From NCBI GenBank assembly GCA_035403465.1, contig DAONFG010000003.1:1-64000 (forward strand): a stretch of DNA of 64,000 nucleotides, in the 5' to 3' direction. A program made the translations under genes and the position numbers. Within the stretch, counting starts at the first letter, position 1. Each line of letters opens with the position of its first letter. Origin of the DNA: JAAYBQ01 sp035403465. GTDB taxonomy: Bacteria > Spirochaetota > UBA4802 > UBA5550. Shown here piece by piece: positions 8,411-16,384 of the stretch. The notes beneath the pieces are model-generated. The model was not told the DNA's origin and did not search any database. It saw only the letters and a list, made by a program, of their open reading frames with translations.

Positions 8411-8434
8411 TATGTTTCTGTTAATAGAAACATA
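8411..8434. promoter_or_regulatory. Perfect palindrome upstream of trpB2
   Basis: TATGTTTCT (8411-8419), 6-bp centre, AGAAACATA (8426-8434), ending 51 bp upstream of the trpB2 start. On the trpB2 strand a TTGACA lies just before it. The position and symmetry suggest a repressor operator. No factor can be named. Confidence 0.45.
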
Positions 8435-8553
8435 AAGTGTCAATGATATTTTTGAATTCAATTATAAAAAGAGACAACTATCAAAGAATGGCCACATATT
8501 GCCCGGAGGGTGCACGTTGATTGTTACAGGAATAAAACACTAATTTACCATCA

Positions 8554-11355
8554 TTAAGGATGATTTGTTTCCTTTTCACAAAGAAGATAATGTATCTTCA
8601 GCTTATTAAATATTCCCCATTTTTTTACATGATGGATCTGTAATCTGAAAGTCAATATAACACTGGGTAAAAGAATCAGGTTTGCTGTCGTTGAAAAAAA
8701 CATAACCCCGGACACAAGAAGGCCGCTTTCCTTTATAGGTGCGAAATTGGAAAATATTAAAACTGAAAACCCGAATAGTAACGCGATAGAGGTGTACACC
8801 ATCGCCAGACCTGCCTCAAGGTGTGTGGTCCGCACAGCAGTTTTAAAGTCCATGCCGCTACTGAGATTTCTCCTCAATATTATAATGAACTGAATTGTGT
8901 CATCAATACCTACACCTATAGCGATTGAGGAGATCAATGTTTGAGCCATACCCAGAGGCATCCCTGAAAAACCCATAATTCCGAACACCCAGAGGACTGT
9001 GCATGAGATCGGGATTAACGATACAATACTTGCTGATATATTTCTATAAAGCAGAAACATAAAAAATCCTATTATTAGAATGCCAAGAAGAATCGCCTGT
9101 ATCTGGCCTTTTACTATATACTGGGAAACGATGATAAAATTTGTGGGGCCGCCGGTAATCAAATATGAATACCCTTTGGGATTAGCTTTTTCATCAAGGT
9201 ATTTTTTTATATGCTCAATGGTGACCTGTGATTTTTTTGTTGTCATCACTTCGCCGCCAAGTGCCCCTATGCGAACCATCAGGTTGGTCCTGTCATACCC
9301 CGGACTGATAGTTGATTCAAACATATCGGGACGTCCGTCAGAATTTTTATCATCTCCTGAAAAGAGTTCCATGTAGTCAAGAATATTCATTGTGTCCGGA
9401 ATACTGTAGAAGGCAGGATCGTCATTATTCATAGCCATATTTAACCGCTTGATAAAATCACCTACACCGGAATTGTAAAGTATGCTGTATTCTGTGTCCT
9501 GGCCGGGCCTGTTAAGCCAGAGACGAACATCTTCTATGTATTGCAGAAAGTCATGATCCAGAATGCTTTTGCCTTCACCCGGAGAGAAAACAACATTGAT
9601 AATATAAGTGCCCTTAAAGAGCTCATTGGTCCGGTCAAGAGAACGCCGCAGATAGGAGCCCTTGTTAAAAAAGCTGGTCGCAGATGTCTCGGTGGTAATC
9701 CTGGTAATCCCGATTATACTGACCATAATACTTATAAGTGTAAAAACAACTATAACACCATGATACCGCAGGGTTATCCTTGAACAAAATGCTACAATGT
9801 AATTCACAACACGGTTTGGTTCCCTTTTTATGCCGCCTTGTTTTTCGATTTTATATGGCAGAAGTTCCATCAGGTATAGTACCGAAATGATTAATGCCAC
9901 AGAAACAGCTACCGAGAATGCTGTGCCAAGAGCAGCGTAAATCCCGAGGTCCCTGAGTGCTGGAATTTTATTCACAACCATGGTGAGGAAACCAATAAAC
10001 GTAGTCAGCCCGGCGAGCAATACAGTAGGGAAAGAATTTATAAGGGTTTTCCTGAGGCCATAAAGTTTGCCCTTAAGATGGGTTTCCTCAAGATCGAGAA
10101 GGTGCTGATTAAAAATACGAATTGAATAGGAACTACCTGTAACAATAATCAATGGGGGCAGAAGTGTTGACACCATGGTTAACCTGATACCAAGAAATCC
10201 CATAATACCCATGGTAATAGCTGTTGCAATGACAACAGTGAGTGTAGGGAGCATAGTCCCACGTATGGTCCTGAAATTAAGGTAGAATGTAAAAATTACC
10301 ACAAGGAGCACAAGGGGAATAAATTTTTTAAGATCATTCCGGTTATAGTCATTTATAAACTTGTCAAAGACAAGACCACCCTGGATATAGAGATGCACCG
10401 GGTCGTGATCATATTTCTGGACCAGAATCCAGAGATAATCCATAAACTGTTCATAGTCCTTCCGGGGCCGCAACATCAGGGATGCAGCCAGTGCCCGGAT
10501 CTCACCACTGTCATCTATAGAGTAATAATTGTCTTTAAAAAGGGGGTTTGCCTGCAGCTTTATTTTATACCTGGCAAAATCTTCTTCGGTTGAAGGAAGT
10601 ATACGGTGACCGTTTTCATCTGTTTCAACCAGGTTAACAGTCCGCAGGGTGTCATTTTTTCCCTGTATATCGGATATTTGAATAGGATTGCTGAAACTCT
10701 CGACTATTTCAACAGATTTAAAAAGATAAATATCCTCCCATAATTCGAGTATTTTCTTGAATGATTTTAGCGGAATTTTTTCATCTGAAGTTCCGGATTC
10801 GATTTTAATTGACATGAGAATAGTATCAAGAGTGTCACATGCTGCCGGGTCAAGGACTGAGCGCAGTTCAGTAATAGAGAGAGGGATGTAACCGCTGTAA
10901 TTATATCGATTCCTGCTTCTCCATGGCTGAGGGTACTTCTCATCTATATTTTTTTTGCCTGGTAAATCCACGGATGGAATAACCGTGACATTTGCCTTTT
11001 TTAGAATGGCGTCAAGACGAGTATCCTCTTTCTCCTGGTCAAAAATTTTAAATTCATTGATCTCGTTAATCATTCTGTTAACATGAAAGAAAAGATCGCG
11101 CGATAGTACCTTCCGGTTTTTTGCCGGTTCAATAGATATAAGCAGATATGTTTCTGTATCCTTAAAGAGCTTTTTAGTCTGTTCTCCAATAAGATACTCA
11201 GCATCCCCCCGGGGCATCCCGGTTTCGTATGAATTATCAAATTCGAGCAGAAACGTACCCGCTATACAGATCAGTGTTACTGCAATAAGCGTGAAGAGAA
11301 CCGGCCATGGACGGTTAAGGATCATGTCAAATAATTTATTCATTATCTTACTCAT
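8554..11355 (-). CDS. RND/MMPL superfamily exporter
   Basis: A 933-residue protein with the internal duplication of RND permeases: one N-terminal helix, a large periplasmic loop, helices 2-6, a second periplasmic loop, then helices 8-12. Typical segments are 'LTVVIATAITMGIMGFLGI' in the first half and 'IGVGIDDTIQFIIILRRNL' in the second. The latter carries the charged helix residues used for proton relay. It belongs to the HAE3/MMPL/HpnN-like branch, which exports lipids or hopanoids or is uncharacterised. No membrane-fusion protein or outer-membrane factor lies nearby. The usp gene is 49 bp upstream on the same strand. Confidence 0.85.
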   Translation of the reverse strand: MSKIMNKLFDMILNRPWPVLFTLIAVTLICIAGTFLLEFDNSYETGMPRGDAEYLIGEQTKKLFKDTETYLLISIEPAKNRKVLSRDLFFHVNRMINEINEFKIFDQEKEDTRLDAILKKANVTVIPSVDLPGKKNIDEKYPQPWRSRNRYNYSGYIPLSITELRSVLDPAACDTLDTILMSIKIESGTSDEKIPLKSFKKILELWEDIYLFKSVEIVESFSNPIQISDIQGKNDTLRTVNLVETDENGHRILPSTEEDFARYKIKLQANPLFKDNYYSIDDSGEIRALAASLMLRPRKDYEQFMDYLWILVQKYDHDPVHLYIQGGLVFDKFINDYNRNDLKKFIPLVLLVVIFTFYLNFRTIRGTMLPTLTVVIATAITMGIMGFLGIRLTMVSTLLPPLIIVTGSSYSIRIFNQHLLDLEETHLKGKLYGLRKTLINSFPTVLLAGLTTFIGFLTMVVNKIPALRDLGIYAALGTAFSVAVSVALIISVLYLMELLPYKIEKQGGIKREPNRVVNYIVAFCSRITLRYHGVIVVFTLISIMVSIIGITRITTETSATSFFNKGSYLRRSLDRTNELFKGTYIINVVFSPGEGKSILDHDFLQYIEDVRLWLNRPGQDTEYSILYNSGVGDFIKRLNMAMNNDDPAFYSIPDTMNILDYMELFSGDDKNSDGRPDMFESTISPGYDRTNLMVRIGALGGEVMTTKKSQVTIEHIKKYLDEKANPKGYSYLITGGPTNFIIVSQYIVKGQIQAILLGILIIGFFMFLLYRNISASIVSLIPISCTVLWVFGIMGFSGMPLGMAQTLISSIAIGVGIDDTIQFIIILRRNLSSGMDFKTAVRTTHLEAGLAMVYTSIALLFGFSVLIFSNFAPIKESGLLVSGVMFFSTTANLILLPSVILTFRLQIHHVKKWGIFNKLKIHYLLCEKETNHP

Positions 11356-11404
11356 CTTTGAATTTGGGAGTAACCTGCTTTTGTTTTAAGAGACATTGTG
11401 AAGC

Positions 11405-11818
11405 TCACCTGGTTTTCGGCAGTATGAGCACCGGGATATTTACAGTGTCGATGATGTCCTCGTCCGGTGAGTCAAAAAGGGATGAATATAATTTGCCGCG
11501 ATGTTTGTGACTTGTTATTATAAGATCGATCGAATTATCTTTACAGTATTTTTTGACTTCATCACCAATATCACCTTTGGATACTGCATATATAATTTTA
11601 GATTGTGATAATAATTCTGACGGAACTGCCTGCTTAATTTTTAATGCAACCGAATCCTGGAAATCTGTTGGATGCCGGTAACCTGCGGCTTCATCATTCA
11701 CAAATAAAAAATGAACAGCAGCTTGAAATCCCCTGGTAAACTCCAGAACTTCTGATACATTATCCATTTCGTTTGATTCAAGATTCAGTGGATAAAGAAT
11801 GTTGGTAAATTTAAGCAT
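11405..11818 (-). CDS. Universal stress protein (UspA family)
   Basis: A 137-residue single Usp domain. It starts with 'MLKFTNILYPLNLES' and ends with 'DLIITSHKHRGKLYSSLFDS...DIIDTVNIPVLILPK'. The usual GxxGxxxxxxxGS ATP loop is replaced by a version lacking most glycines (SHKHRGKLYSSLFDSP), so it may belong to the non-ATP-binding UspA type. It lies between the NhaD-like antiporter and the MMPL exporter on one strand with a GGAG ribosome binding site, so cotranscription is likely. Confidence 0.85.
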   Translation of the reverse strand: MLKFTNILYPLNLESNEMDNVSEVLEFTRGFQAAVHFLFVNDEAAGYRHPTDFQDSVALKIKQAVPSELLSQSKIIYAVSKGDIGDEVKKYCKDNSIDLIITSHKHRGKLYSSLFDSPDEDIIDTVNIPVLILPKTR

Positions 11819-11854
11819 AATTATCTCCTGTTGAATTTATTATAAAGTCCAGTT

Positions 11855-13369
11855 TCAAAAGAATATATAAGTAACCAGTATATATACCGGGAGAAGAATC
11901 GGAATTGAGTATTTAACCATGTAACCGAAAAAGCTTGGCATTGCTATTCCCGATTCTTCTGCAATTGATTTTGTCATGAAATTCGGGGCGTTCCCTATAT
12001 ATGTATTCGCACCCATGAATACCGCACCTGCACTTATTGCAAGGAGCGTACCAGCGTGTACACCCATAAGGTCAGCAGGATTACCACCGGCTGTGTTAAA
12101 GAATACAAGATAGGTTGGTGCATTATCAAGAAAGCTCGACAGAATTCCTGTAGCCCAGAAAAAATTCGAGTTGATAAAATTCCCGCTGCTGTCTGTTACA
12201 CTCTTTACCACTATCCCCATTGGACCGTCGGTGCCGGCTTTAAGCATCGCAATAGGTGTAACCATGGTCATGAAAATTGTAGCAAAAAGTTTTGCCACCT
12301 CCCTTATGGGTTCCCAGCTGAAGTCGTTCCCCCTTCTGATTGAAGCATCTGTTATTTTAAGAGAGATAAGTGTGATTATAAGAAGGAGCGAGACCTGCAG
12401 GACTGATGATAAAGGTACTTCGACAAAATGAAGTGTGAAGGCACTTCCCATATTTAAACTCGATATAATTACAGCCCCGATTATACATGGGATTAAGAGC
12501 ATGTTTGGTATACCAACAAGTTTCAGCTTTTCGCCGGCAGCTTTTTTTGCCGGCGTGTTCTCTTCTTTACTGTAATAATATGCATCCATGATAAAAAAGA
12601 TCAAAAGAAGAGTGCCTATGATAAACGAGACAAGCGGAAGCATGTGTTTTACTGTCCAGAAAAAGTCAACGCCCTTTAAAAATCCCAGGAATAGGGGAGG
12701 GTCGCCCAGAGGCGTAAGCCCACCGCCAACATTTGCCACAACAAATATTACAAATACAACTATATGTACCCGTTTTTTTCTCCATACATTTGCTTTAAGA
12801 ATAGGCCTTATCATTACCATGGCCGCACCTGTTGTTCCCATGAAACTTGCAAGGATACCACCAATAAAAATCATAAGTGTATTAACTTTTGGCGTTCCCG
12901 CAAGGTCCCCTTTAAGCTGAATACCTCCGGCAACTGTGAAGAGGGCCAGGAGCAGGGATATGAACGGAATAAATTCGAGGATGTAAACTTCCAGAAAATA
13001 GTAAGACCCGGTACCTATACCGAATTTAAAAGAAAATGCCCCGGAAAAAATCAACCACCAGAATATGGACACTTTGCCATAGTGATGGTGCCAGAAATGC
13101 GGTGTAAGGAGAGGCATAAGGGCGATTGAAAGGAGTATCCCGACAAACGGGATGACCCATAAAAGGCTTAAATTTTTTGCATCGATATGTGGTGCGATGT
13201 GTGCAGTGGCATGAGAAACATTGGATTCTTTTTTTATCTGATCCGCATTATCAAAGTTGTTTTCAATTTTTGCAGTATGCGGTGGTGTTTCAGCTTTTAC
13301 ATGAAAAAGCTGTGATGATACAAGAAGTATGGCCAGGAGCATATTTAATATTATTAACACTTTTTTCAT
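11855..13369 (-). CDS. NhaD-type sodium:proton antiporter (ion transporter superfamily)
   Basis: About 504 residues with a signal-like N-terminus, a short periplasmic stretch and about 12 membrane segments. Family stretches include 'GGILASFMGTTGAAMVMIRP', 'NVGGGLTPLGDPPLFLGFLK', 'FLDNAPTYLVFFNTAGG' and 'GANTYIGNAPNFMTKSIAEE'. These fit the NhaD/CitMHS-like sodium:proton antiporters. I chose the ATG at 13369 with AGGAAA upstream; a TTG two codons earlier is possible. Beside the OAD sodium pump and a sodium symporter, a role in Na+ cycling is the natural inference. Confidence 0.85.
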   Translation of the reverse strand: MKKVLIILNMLLAILLVSSQLFHVKAETPPHTAKIENNFDNADQIKKESNVSHATAHIAPHIDAKNLSLLWVIPFVGILLSIALMPLLTPHFWHHHYGKVSIFWWLIFSGAFSFKFGIGTGSYYFLEVYILEFIPFISLLLALFTVAGGIQLKGDLAGTPKVNTLMIFIGGILASFMGTTGAAMVMIRPILKANVWRKKRVHIVVFVIFVVANVGGGLTPLGDPPLFLGFLKGVDFFWTVKHMLPLVSFIIGTLLLIFFIMDAYYYSKEENTPAKKAAGEKLKLVGIPNMLLIPCIIGAVIISSLNMGSAFTLHFVEVPLSSVLQVSLLLIITLISLKITDASIRRGNDFSWEPIREVAKLFATIFMTMVTPIAMLKAGTDGPMGIVVKSVTDSSGNFINSNFFWATGILSSFLDNAPTYLVFFNTAGGNPADLMGVHAGTLLAISAGAVFMGANTYIGNAPNFMTKSIAEESGIAMPSFFGYMVKYSIPILLPVYILVTYIFF

Positions 13370-13463
13370 CTGCAAATTTCCTCATTTGAAAATCAACAAC
13401 AGTCTGAAATAATAACTGAATTCATCAATTTTGATAAAGATACAACAAACAGGGAAATCAAGC

Positions 13464-13500
13464 ATTTTATTATTTATAAAATTTTTGGTTGATTTTTTAA
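13464..13500 (+). promoter_or_regulatory. 37-bp conserved element, copy 1
   Basis: This AT-rich 37-bp sequence matches 14692-14728 at 35 of 37 positions in the same orientation. The core TTTTGGTTGATTTTTTAA is identical in both. It lies between the nhaD-like gene and the divergent small membrane ORF at 13555. It is most likely an operator or activator site for the XRE-cupin regulator encoded between the two copies. Confidence 0.55.
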
Positions 13501-13554
13501 TTATATATTAATAATTAAACAAATATTGGAGATTTTTATAAAAAAGAGGAAGAA

Positions 13555-13668
13555 ATGGGAGAAAACAATAATAATCATTATGAGAGCACATTTTCATTAA
13601 AAAGATTTCTGATAGCAGTAGGAGCCCTTGTCCTGGTTCTTATTTATGCAGTATTTTTTATGGATTAA
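13555..13668 (+). CDS. 37-residue single-helix membrane protein
   Basis: A 37-codon ORF with a good AAGAGGAAG ribosome binding site 4-5 bases before the ATG. It has a polar N-terminus (MGENNNNHYESTFSLKR) followed by one transmembrane helix (FLIAVGALVLVLIYAVFF). The last residues recall tiny oxidase or transporter accessory subunits, but no oxidase genes are near. It is divergent from the NhaD-like gene and 54 bp downstream of the 37-bp element, so it may be an accessory subunit of a sodium-cycle protein. That is speculation. Confidence 0.55.
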   Translation: MGENNNNHYESTFSLKRFLIAVGALVLVLIYAVFFMD

Positions 13669-13740
13669 AAAACAGAATTTAGTCCTGATAAAAGGATCAA
13701 GATATAACCTGCATGAATATCCGGATAACTGAAATTTAAA

Positions 13741-13833
13741 ATAAGCAAACAAAAAAGTGATGCTGTTTATTACTGCATTCTTGCAGCAATCATATTTGTT
13801 ATTCTTATAGTCTTTATCATAATAAAATTTTAA
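13741..13833 (+). CDS. Possible 30-residue membrane peptide without a standard start
   Basis: The frame ATA-AGC-AAA onward reads ISKQKSDAVYYCILAAIIFV, followed by a further hydrophobic stretch ending in IIIKF and a stop. This is one clean transmembrane helix with positive ends. No ATG, GTG or TTG opens it; the stop upstream is at 13717-13719. It could be an ATA start, a lost ATG, or chance in AT-rich DNA. The rest of 13669-13936 shows nothing else. Confidence 0.2.
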   Translation: MSKQKSDAVYYCILAAIIFVILIVFIIIKF

Positions 13834-13936
13834 TACCAGGGATAGTAACTACCAGTCTTCATCAAGGAAAACTGTATAATTACTCCGTGATGCGGCTGCT
13901 TGTTAATAAATGATGCAGTTGTTCTGTTTCACATGT

Positions 13937-14512
13937 CTAACTATGTTTCTCTGTATAGATTATCAGTGGAGGCATACCGGAAACGAGAACCTCTGTATCA
14001 GATTCTCCATTAACATTGATTCTGCATGGAACATATGATTTATAATTAATCGAATCCCCTGCGAAAAGCTCGACCGGTTCTTCATTATCAATGTTTATTA
14101 CAATCTTACCCTTGAGAATGTATATGATCCTTTCACCGTTGATCTCTTTTGGAAGAACGGCTGTAGATATTTCCGCATTAGAATTAAATTCAACAATATA
14201 GGTTTCAAGTGCATTATTCTGTAATTTGGATGCGAGGAGTGTCAGTTTTACAGCCCCTCCTGAAACATCATATGTCTGCCTCTCTTCTTTTTTTACTATG
14301 ATTAATCTTCTCTGTTCAACCTGTTTAAAAAAGTCGGAAAGATTGACTGCATAAAAATTGAGCAGCTTCTCAAGGGAGTCAAGAGAGGGCGAGAGTTTCA
14401 TATTTTCCAGCTGCGAAAGAAAACTGGCGGATATATCAAGCCTGGTGGCGACATCGTTCAGGGTATAACCCTTATCAAGCCGGAATTGTTTTAATAATGC
14501 ACCGATATTCAT
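13937..14512 (-). CDS. XRE family regulator with C-terminal cupin domain
   Basis: A 191-residue regulator. The helix-turn-helix spans residues about 1-60 ('LKQFRLDKGYTLNDVATRLD', 'SASFLSQLENMKLSPSLDSL'). A cupin sensor domain spans about 75-185 ('GERIIYILKGKIVINIDNEE', 'ELFAGDSINYKSYVPCRI'). Such proteins sense a small ligand and repress or activate transport and catabolic operons. The start at 14512 is preferred over 14554 because GGAGTGG precedes it and the extra 14 residues are not family-like. It is divergent from oadGBA, and the duplicated 37-bp elements flank it on both sides. Confidence 0.85.
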   Translation of the reverse strand: MNIGALLKQFRLDKGYTLNDVATRLDISASFLSQLENMKLSPSLDSLEKLLNFYAVNLSDFFKQVEQRRLIIVKKEERQTYDVSGGAVKLTLLASKLQNNALETYIVEFNSNAEISTAVLPKEINGERIIYILKGKIVINIDNEEPVELFAGDSINYKSYVPCRINVNGESDTEVLVSGMPPLIIYTEKHS

Positions 14513-14691
14513 AATTACCACTCCAGTATAATAAACATAGTAAACAAAGTTCACTGTTATGTATCTTGCAAGTTGATTTTTATTGTTTAATGAATTCCTG
14601 ACAATGTTTATTCATCATTTATCCCAAACAACTTCAGGCGGGTTACGTTATCATGTTAATCATAAAAATGTAATTACATATTATATCAATT

Positions 14692-14728
14692 ATTTTATTA
14701 TTTGTAAAAATTTTGGTTGATTTTTTAA
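14692..14728 (+). promoter_or_regulatory. 37-bp conserved element, copy 2
   Basis: Second copy of the element at 13464-13500 (two mismatches), in the intergenic region between the XRE-cupin gene and oadG. Apart from it, 14555-14900 holds only AT-rich sequence suitable for divergent promoters. Confidence 0.55.
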
Positions 14729-14900
14729 ATATTACTGAATTTTGTATAAAAAACTACTGCTTGTTCAGGCACCAATTTTGGAATAAATATAAAACACCTG
14801 CATCATATGGGTGTTTAATTATAACCGGATAACGTGAACTTGCGTTTAATGGTTCCTGTCGTTTTCTTATACAGTTCATAATGTAAATCCCGGAGGCAAT

Positions 14901-15185
14901 ATGTACCTGCTTTTAAATCTTGGACACAACTGGCAAAATGTCGTCAATGCCAACGGCGTGACAATTACAATAATCGGAATGCTTCTGGTTTTCTTTTCCC
15001 TGGCTCTGATCAGCCTGATAATAGGTTCAACTCCCTACCTTTTAAAATTAGTAGAAAGATTCTTACCAGTAGAGGATGAGCATTTCTCCGGGAATGCAGT
15101 ACAAAAAGTTTCTGAGTCAGAGGTGGTGGTAGCCATAAGTGCCGCTCTTTGTCATTCAGCACAATCTGCAAATAAACAGCTGTGA
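14901..15185 (+). CDS. oadG: Oxaloacetate decarboxylase gamma-like subunit
   Basis: A 94-residue protein with one transmembrane helix (GVTITIIGMLLVFFSLALIS) near the N-terminus. A hydrophilic tail ends in 'VVVAISAALCHSAQSANK', matching the OadG pattern in which the tail helps bind the alpha subunit and zinc. GGAGG lies just before the ATG. It is the first gene of the operon and ends 11 bp before oadB. Confidence 0.85.
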   Translation: MYLLLNLGHNWQNVVNANGVTITIIGMLLVFFSLALISLIIGSTPYLLKLVERFLPVEDEHFSGNAVQKVSESEVVVAISAALCHSAQSANKQL

Positions 15186-15195
15186 TGGTTTAAGA

Positions 15196-16323
15196 ATGGA
15201 TTTTTTCTGGGCTTTTTTTAAAACTACAGGTTTTTATCTGCTGACTCCGGGAAACGCAGTCATGATTGTAATAGGGATACTCTTTATTTCCCTTGCGATC
15301 ATTAAACACTACGAACCATTGCTTCTGCTCCCTATCGGTTTTGGAATGATTGTTGGTAATATCCCTTATGTTGCGGGAATGAATCTTGGTGTATATGACG
15401 CAGGAAGCGTCTGGAATTATATCTATTTTGGTGTGACTAAGGGTATATTCCCCCCACTCATCTTCCTGGGAATAGGGGCAATGACCGACTTCTCCACCAT
15501 GCTCTCAAATCCCAAGCTCATACTTCTGGGGGCCGCTGCACAAATTGGCATATTTCTTACTCTGATTGGAGCTCTTTTCCTGGGATTCACGCCGCAGGAG
15601 GCAAGCTCTATCGGTATCATAGGCGGGGCGGATGGTCCAACTGCAATTTTCCTTACTTCAAAACTTGCTCCTCACCTGCTTGGTGCTGTGGCTATTGCAG
15701 CTTATTCTTACATGGCTCTTGTACCTGTTATTCAGCCGCCGGTAATGTATCTTCTTACCACAAAGAAGGAGAGGCTGATCCGGATGAAACCCCCAAGAGT
15801 TGTGTCTAAGCGTGAAAAAATATTTTTCCCGATTATTGCTTTTCTTGTTTGTGCCCTTATAGTTCCAGGATCTCTTTCACTTGTAGGTATGCTGTTTTTC
15901 GGCAACCTGCTTAAAGAAAGCTTTGTAACAGAGAGACTTGCCCAGACTGCACGTACAGCAATGATTGATATTGTTACAATGCTCCTTGGCATCACTGTGG
16001 GAGCAAGCACTCAGGCCCAGACATTCCTTACAAAACAGTCCATACTCATATTCGCTCTCGGTGCTACATCATTTGCTATGGCAACCGCAGGCGGGGTGAT
16101 CTTTGCCAAGATTATGAATCTTTTTGTTAAAGATAAAATAAATCCGCTAATCGGTGCTGCGGGTGTTTCTGCAGTACCAGATTCGGCCAGGGTTGCACAA
16201 ATTATAGGGCAGAGGGAGGACCCGCACAACCACCTGCTGATGCATGCAATGGCTCCGAATGTGGCGGGGGTTGTTGGTTCGGCAATTGCAGCAGGTTTTC
16301 TCTGGTCGTTTCTGGTAAAGTAA
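15196..16323 (+). CDS. oadB: Sodium-pumping decarboxylase beta subunit
   Basis: A 375-residue polytopic membrane protein of the OadB/MmdB/GcdB family. It carries 'IIGGADGPTAIFLTSKLAP', the region holding the catalytic aspartate, and 'AAGVSAVPDSARVAQ' near the C-terminus. The beta subunit decarboxylates carboxybiotin and couples this to export of Na+. The ATG at 15196 is chosen because the longer frame overlaps oadG by 47 bp and adds 19 non-family residues. The ribosome binding site is weak, so coupling to oadG is likely. Confidence 0.92.
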   Translation: MDFFWAFFKTTGFYLLTPGNAVMIVIGILFISLAIIKHYEPLLLLPIGFGMIVGNIPYVAGMNLGVYDAGSVWNYIYFGVTKGIFPPLIFLGIGAMTDFSTMLSNPKLILLGAAAQIGIFLTLIGALFLGFTPQEASSIGIIGGADGPTAIFLTSKLAPHLLGAVAIAAYSYMALVPVIQPPVMYLLTTKKERLIRMKPPRVVSKREKIFFPIIAFLVCALIVPGSLSLVGMLFFGNLLKESFVTERLAQTARTAMIDIVTMLLGITVGASTQAQTFLTKQSILIFALGATSFAMATAGGVIFAKIMNLFVKDKINPLIGAAGVSAVPDSARVAQIIGQREDPHNHLLMHAMAPNVAGVVGSAIAAGFLWSFLVK

Positions 16324-16384
16324 AAAGATGTAAACCGCCTCTGATGATAGCGGGATTCTGGTAATAAATTAAGGTCTGGTAAAG

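Noticed and set aside
8361..8553. RNA gene or riboswitch upstream of trpB2
   Set aside because: Only a simple palindrome is visible; no T-box or tryptophan leader features were found.
13555..13668. Cytochrome oxidase subunit IIa
   Set aside because: The last residues look similar, but no oxidase subunits are near and the sequence is too short to judge.
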